Shown one piece after another: positions 8,308-10,965 of a stretch of 10,965 nt of DNA (its first letter is position 1; every line of letters starts with the position of its first letter). The notes under the pieces were generated by a model. It searched no databases and was not told the DNA's origin. It saw nothing but the letters and a program-made list of their open reading frames with translations. The position numbers and the translations under genes were made by a program. Origin of the DNA: Sulfuritalea sp. (GTDB taxonomy: Bacteria; Pseudomonadota; Gammaproteobacteria; Burkholderiales; Rhodocyclaceae); assembly GCA_026399445.1 (NCBI GenBank), contig JAPLRA010000081.1:1-10965 (forward strand), read 5' to 3'.

Positions 8308-8911
8308 TGCCAAGAACGGCCTCAATCTGCTCAACACATGGCTGGAAGAAGCCCGTCGCGTCGCGCCCTCGCCTGCCCTTGAAGAAGCCCGCGCGGTCTC
8401 GGCGCGGATCAGCGCGCAACTCGTGGAACTCCTGACGCTCTACCGCGCCGGTGAAAATAGCCTGCGTCTCGTGATCGAGGATCACGACCTGATCGATTTT
8501 TGCGAAGATGTGACGGCAGAAATCATCCTGTCGCCCGGCAGTAACCATCAGATTGAATCAGACTTGGGTGCGGCCACAGTGCTTGGCGCCTGGGCATTCG
8601 ACGCCTATCAGGTCAAGATGGTCCTGCAGGAAGCCCTGCGCAACGCCTTGCGCCACGGCAAGCAACACATTCGTTTTGCGGTTGCAGCGCAAGCGGAAGG
8701 CGGTTTGCGCTTTACCGTCAGCGACGACGGTCCCGGATTTCCGCAAGAGGTGCTGGATGGCGAAGCCGTTGCCATGGACAGCGGCAGCAGCGGTATCGGT
8801 CTGGTCTTCGCCCGCCTGATTGCAGAACGCCATGCGACGCCCGATGGTCATCACGGCCGCATTGAACTCGCCAATGATGGCGGCGCCGTGTTCGCCCTGG
8901 TATTGCCCTGA
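8300..8911 (+). CDS. Small cytoplasmic sensor histidine kinase, start unresolved
   Basis: A short ATP-dependent histidine kinase, presumably the phosphodonor for the REC-TPR protein just upstream. Numbering from 8300, an H-box-like IHDAKNGLNLLNTWLEEAR (1-19) is followed by a helical dimerisation segment. A HATPase domain follows with N box (EALRNALRHG, 111-120), G1 box (SDDGPGF, 141-147) and G2 box (SGSSGIGL, 161-168). No membrane or sensory domain is present. The frame is open from 8210 but holds no ATG, GTG or TTG until a GTG at 8423, which would remove the H-box. Codon choice and amino-acid sequence look coding from about 8300. The stop of the upstream gene (8305-8307) overlaps this region, and an ATG at 8304 is in a frame that stops after 43 codons. 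A frameshift, a rare start such as ATC at 8300, or a sequence error could explain this. The conservative protein is 8423-8911 (162 residues). The stop abuts that of the convergent aldolase gene. Confidence 0.75.
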   Translation: MHDAKNGLNLLNTWLEEARRVAPSPALEEARAVSARISAQLVELLTLYRAGENSLRLVIEDHDLIDFCEDVTAEIILSPGSNHQIESDLGAATVLGAWAFDAYQVKMVLQEALRNALRHGKQHIRFAVAAQAEGGLRFTVSDDGPGFPQEVLDGEAVAMDSGSSGIGLVFARLIAERHATPDGHHGRIELANDGGAVFALVLP

Positions 8912-9577
8912 TCAGGTCTGTTGTTCGTCCTGCTGGCCGTAAGTGGCAAACCTTGCGATCACGCGAATCATTTCCTCGGCCGGCAACAGCTTCGGCGCAC
9001 CCAGTTGCAGCACGCGCCAGTATTGCTCGCACAAGGTTTCCAACTCGATCGCCAGAGCCAGTGCGTGGTCTGCGTCGCGCCCAAAGACCACCATGCCATG
9101 GTGCGCCATCAGGCAGGCGCAACGGGCATCCAGCGCACTGGTAATGGCGTCGGACAATTCCTGGGTGCCGAAGGTGGCGTAAGCAGCGCAGCGAACATCC
9201 GCACCGCCGAAGCGCGCGACCATGTAGTGAAAGGCCGGAATGCCCTGACCCTGGCAAGCCAGTGCGGTGGCGAAAGGCGAATGCGTATGCACCACAGCGC
9301 CCGCCTCGGGCCGCGCGACATAGATGTCGTGATGAAAGCGCCATTCGGATGAGGGTTTGCGGCAGCCGACCGGCGCCCCGCCAGCGCCGACTTTCACAAT
9401 GTCGGCAGGCGTGCAGTCATCGTAGGCCATACCGGTCGGGGTGATCAGGAAACCGCCTTCACAGCGCGCGCTGACGTTGCCGGCGCTGCCGCGATTGATA
9501 CCCGATGCGTTCATCGCCCGCGCCGTGACGAGAACTTTGGTGGCCAGGACAGCGGTTGTCTCGTCTAGGTTTTCCAT
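8912..9577 (-). CDS. Class II aldolase, L-fuculose-phosphate aldolase type; probable MTA/5'-deoxyadenosine salvage aldolase
   Basis: A 221-residue zinc aldolase of the FucA/adducin-fold family that cleaves ketose 1-phosphates to DHAP and an aldehyde. It has GNVSAR (33-38), FLITPTGM (43-50), KPSSEW with the catalytic glutamate E78, HTHS with zinc ligands H97 and H99, and HHG with H160. Each of these four is offset by exactly five from the E. coli FucA residues E73, H92, H94 and H155 (from memory of the family). It resembles FucA more than MtnB, the dehydratase of the classical methionine salvage pathway. Because it follows mtnA with a 13-base overlap, the likely substrates are 5-methylthioribulose 1-phosphate and/or 5-deoxyribulose 1-phosphate, as in the described DHAP shunt (Ald2). 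A fuculose role is unlikely: no fucose genes are visible. The ATG at 9577 lies inside the mtnA 3' end, which suggests translational coupling. Confidence 0.88.
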   Translation of the reverse strand: MENLDETTAVLATKVLVTARAMNASGINRGSAGNVSARCEGGFLITPTGMAYDDCTPADIVKVGAGGAPVGCRKPSSEWRFHHDIYVARPEAGAVVHTHSPFATALACQGQGIPAFHYMVARFGGADVRCAAYATFGTQELSDAITSALDARCACLMAHHGMVVFGRDADHALALAIELETLCEQYWRVLQLGAPKLLPAEEMIRVIARFATYGQQDEQQT

Positions 9578-10590
9578 TGGCTCAGTTCTCCCGCCCTGGC
9601 GACGCCGCGCTCGGAAACAATGCCGCTGATCAAGTCCGCCGGCGTCACGTCGAAGGCCGGATTGGCGACCGGCGTGTCCAGATTGGAAACTGCGGCACCG
9701 AGTTCTTCGGCGGCGCGCTCTTCAATCGGAATCTCCGCGCCCGAGGGGCAGGCGAAATCAATGGTCGATAGCGGCGCCGCAACATAGAACGGCACTCCAT
9801 GAGCGCGTGCCGCGAGCGCTTTGAGATAGGTGCCGATCTTGTTCGCCGTGTCGCCGTTGGCGGCAATGCGATCGGCGCCGACGATCACCAGGTCCACCTT
9901 GCCCTGCATCATCAGTAGACCCGCAGCATTGTCGGCGATCAAGGTATGCAGTACGCCGGCCTCAGCGAGTTCCCATGCGGTGAGCAGACCCTGATTGCGC
10001 GGTCGCGTTTCGGAAACCCAGACATGCACCGGCAAACCCGCGGCATGCGCGGCATAGACCGGCGCCAGCGCCGTGCCATTGTCGACGGTCGCCAGGCGGC
10101 CTGCATTGCAGTGGGTCATTACATTGAGAGGCCGGTCACTCCGCCTGCATGCCTGCAGCAGCTTCAGTCCGTGTTGCCCGATCGCGGCATTGGCGGCTTT
10201 GTCTTCGGTGGCAATGGCGCGAGCTTCATTCCATGCCGTATCACGCCGTGTCGCCAGCGCCGAGTTTTGCAGCACGCGGCGCATGCGCTCCAGCGCCCAG
10301 TGCAGATTGACCGCCGTGGGCCGCGTCGCGGCCAGCGTGTCAATCACATGATTGAGGCGCGCGTCGCCGACATCGTCCGCCAGTCCGAGCGCGACCCCGT
10401 AGGCCGCCGTGGCGCCGATCAGCGGCGCACCGCGCACCTGCATGACACGGATGGCATGGGCGGCATCTTCGAGCGAGCCCAACCGCAGCATGACTGGCTC
10501 GCGCGGCAAGCGCGTCTGATCGAGAATCAGGACCGCAGTTTGGTGACTGGCGCCGTCCTCGATCAGCGTCGGGTACCGCGCCTGGCTCAA
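9565..10590 (-). CDS. mtnA: S-methyl-5-thioribose-1-phosphate isomerase
   Basis: Isomerises the aldose 5-methylthioribose 1-phosphate to the ketose 5-methylthioribulose 1-phosphate; related enzymes also act on 5-deoxyribose 1-phosphate. With the start chosen here it is 341 residues. It shows QVRGAPLIGATAAYG (51-65), the catalytic cysteine C161 in THCNAG, D240 in GADRI, and NGDTANKIGT (245-254). These fit the catalytic Cys160 and Asp240 of Bacillus MtnA, which supports the start. That start is a TTG at 10590-10588, overlapping the secA stop (10589-10587) as TTGA. No ATG or GTG lies at a suitable position, and a longer version from a TTG at 10635 would run further into secA. The Shine-Dalgarno is poor, so expression probably depends on coupling to secA. 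The gene overlaps the downstream aldolase by 13 bases. No mtnP, mtnK or mtnN is in the window. Confidence 0.93.
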   Translation of the reverse strand: MSQARYPTLIEDGASHQTAVLILDQTRLPREPVMLRLGSLEDAAHAIRVMQVRGAPLIGATAAYGVALGLADDVGDARLNHVIDTLAATRPTAVNLHWALERMRRVLQNSALATRRDTAWNEARAIATEDKAANAAIGQHGLKLLQACRRSDRPLNVMTHCNAGRLATVDNGTALAPVYAAHAAGLPVHVWVSETRPRNQGLLTAWELAEAGVLHTLIADNAAGLLMMQGKVDLVIVGADRIAANGDTANKIGTYLKALAARAHGVPFYVAAPLSTIDFACPSGAEIPIEERAAEELGAAVSNLDTPVANPAFDVTPADLISGIVSERGVARAGELSQWKT

Positions 10591-10965
10591 CTCAGCTTGC
10601 CGTGGCAATGCTTGTACTTCTTCCCGCTGCCGCAAGGACAGGGATCGTTGCGCCCGACCTTGGGCGTGTGCCGCTCGACCGGCTGCGCCGTCTTGGGCGC
10701 GGCGGCGCCGAGCGCTTCGTCGTAGTCGGCGTGGTGGTACTGGACATTCTCCAGTTGCGGCGGGGCTTCCACCTCTTCAATCTGCTCCTCGCTGCGGACT
10801 TCAACAGTCAGCAGCAGTTTGGAGACTTCGCTGCGCACGGTTTGCAGCAAGCCCTCGAACAACTCGAATGCCTCGCGCTTGTATTCCTGCTTCGGATTCT
10901 TCTGCGCATAGCCGCGCAGATGGATGCCCTGACGCAGATGATCGAGTGCCGAGAGGTGCTCGCGC
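10587..10965 (-). CDS. secA: Preprotein translocase ATPase SecA, C-terminal part (5' end off window)
   Basis: SecA is the ATPase that drives preproteins through the SecYEG channel at the inner membrane. Only the last 125 residues are present, and the frame enters from the right edge. The first visible part (REHLSALDHLRQGIHLRGYA, then QKNPKQEYKREAFELFE) is the highly conserved end of the helical scaffold/helical wing region. A variable acidic linker follows. The protein ends in the SEC-C zinc motif GRNDPCPCGSGKKYKHCHG, with the C-x-C-x8-CH ligand pattern that binds zinc and SecB. The stop TGA overlaps the TTG start of mtnA, so secA is the first visible gene of a secA-mtnA-aldolase run on the minus strand. 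Confidence 0.97.
   Translation of the reverse strand, partial: REHLSALDHLRQGIHLRGYAQKNPKQEYKREAFELFEGLLQTVRSEVSKLLLTVEVRSEEQIEEVEAPPQLENVQYHHADYDEALGAAAPKTAQPVERHTPKVGRNDPCPCGSGKKYKHCHGKLS

Noticed and set aside
7462..8337. Minus-strand frame of 291 codons opposite the REC-TPR gene
   Set aside because: Antisense shadow, no motif, and no credible ribosome site.
8304..8435. 43-residue frame from the ATG overlapping the REC-TPR stop (ATGATG)
   Set aside because: Arg/Ser-rich product without motifs; the alternative frame through the same bases encodes the kinase H-box and has coding-like codon choice.
9946..10725. Plus-strand frame of 259 codons opposite mtnA and the end of secA
   Set aside because: Shadow of two conserved genes.

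Overview
The window is GC-rich, densely packed chromosomal DNA. The gene set (beta-type class I fructose-1,6-bisphosphatase, DctP-type TRAP binding protein, DUF3617 secreted protein, and SecA with a C-terminal zinc motif next to methionine-salvage genes) suggests a betaproteobacterium, perhaps of the Rhodocyclales. That placement is inferred from family resemblance only. I see no mobile element, CRISPR array, tRNA or rRNA.

Left end (1-1503): a TRAP-transporter solute-binding protein (dctP-like, minus strand) starts at a GTG at 837 and runs off the left edge. Across a 162-base divergent gap lies a small secreted, Met-rich DUF3617 protein (1000-1503, plus). It converges, 4 bases apart, on the next gene.

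Cyclic-di-GMP block (1508-5618): a 931-residue protein with four PAS domains, a GGDEF and an EAL domain (minus) is divergent from a 363-residue protein that fuses a CheA-type Hpt domain to an HD-GYP-like domain (plus). The 223-base gap between them carries plausible sigma-70 promoters in both directions. One gene can make and break c-di-GMP. The other looks like a phosphotransfer-linked hydrolase whose first metal ligands appear to be missing.

Central block (5743-8911, plus): fbp has its own TATAAT box. It is followed after 15 bases by a REC-TPR response regulator, whose end overlaps a small cytoplasmic histidine kinase. The kinase reading frame contains an H-box-like motif that lies before any ATG, GTG or TTG in that frame, so its start is unresolved (frameshift, non-canonical start, or sequence error). 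Kinase, receiver and the nearby Hpt domain could form a phosphorelay ending at the HD-GYP protein; this is inference.

Right block (8912-10965, minus): the 3' end of secA, then mtnA (TTG start overlapping the secA stop as TTGA), then a FucA-type class II aldolase overlapping mtnA by 13 bases. The mtnA-aldolase pair fits the 'DHAP shunt' that salvages 5'-methylthioadenosine and/or 5'-deoxyadenosine, rather than the mtnBCD methionine-salvage route. This operon converges on the kinase gene with the two stop codons directly abutting (TGATCA).

No gene-free stretch exceeds 300 bases. The three gaps are 838-999, 4304-4526 and 5619-5742.
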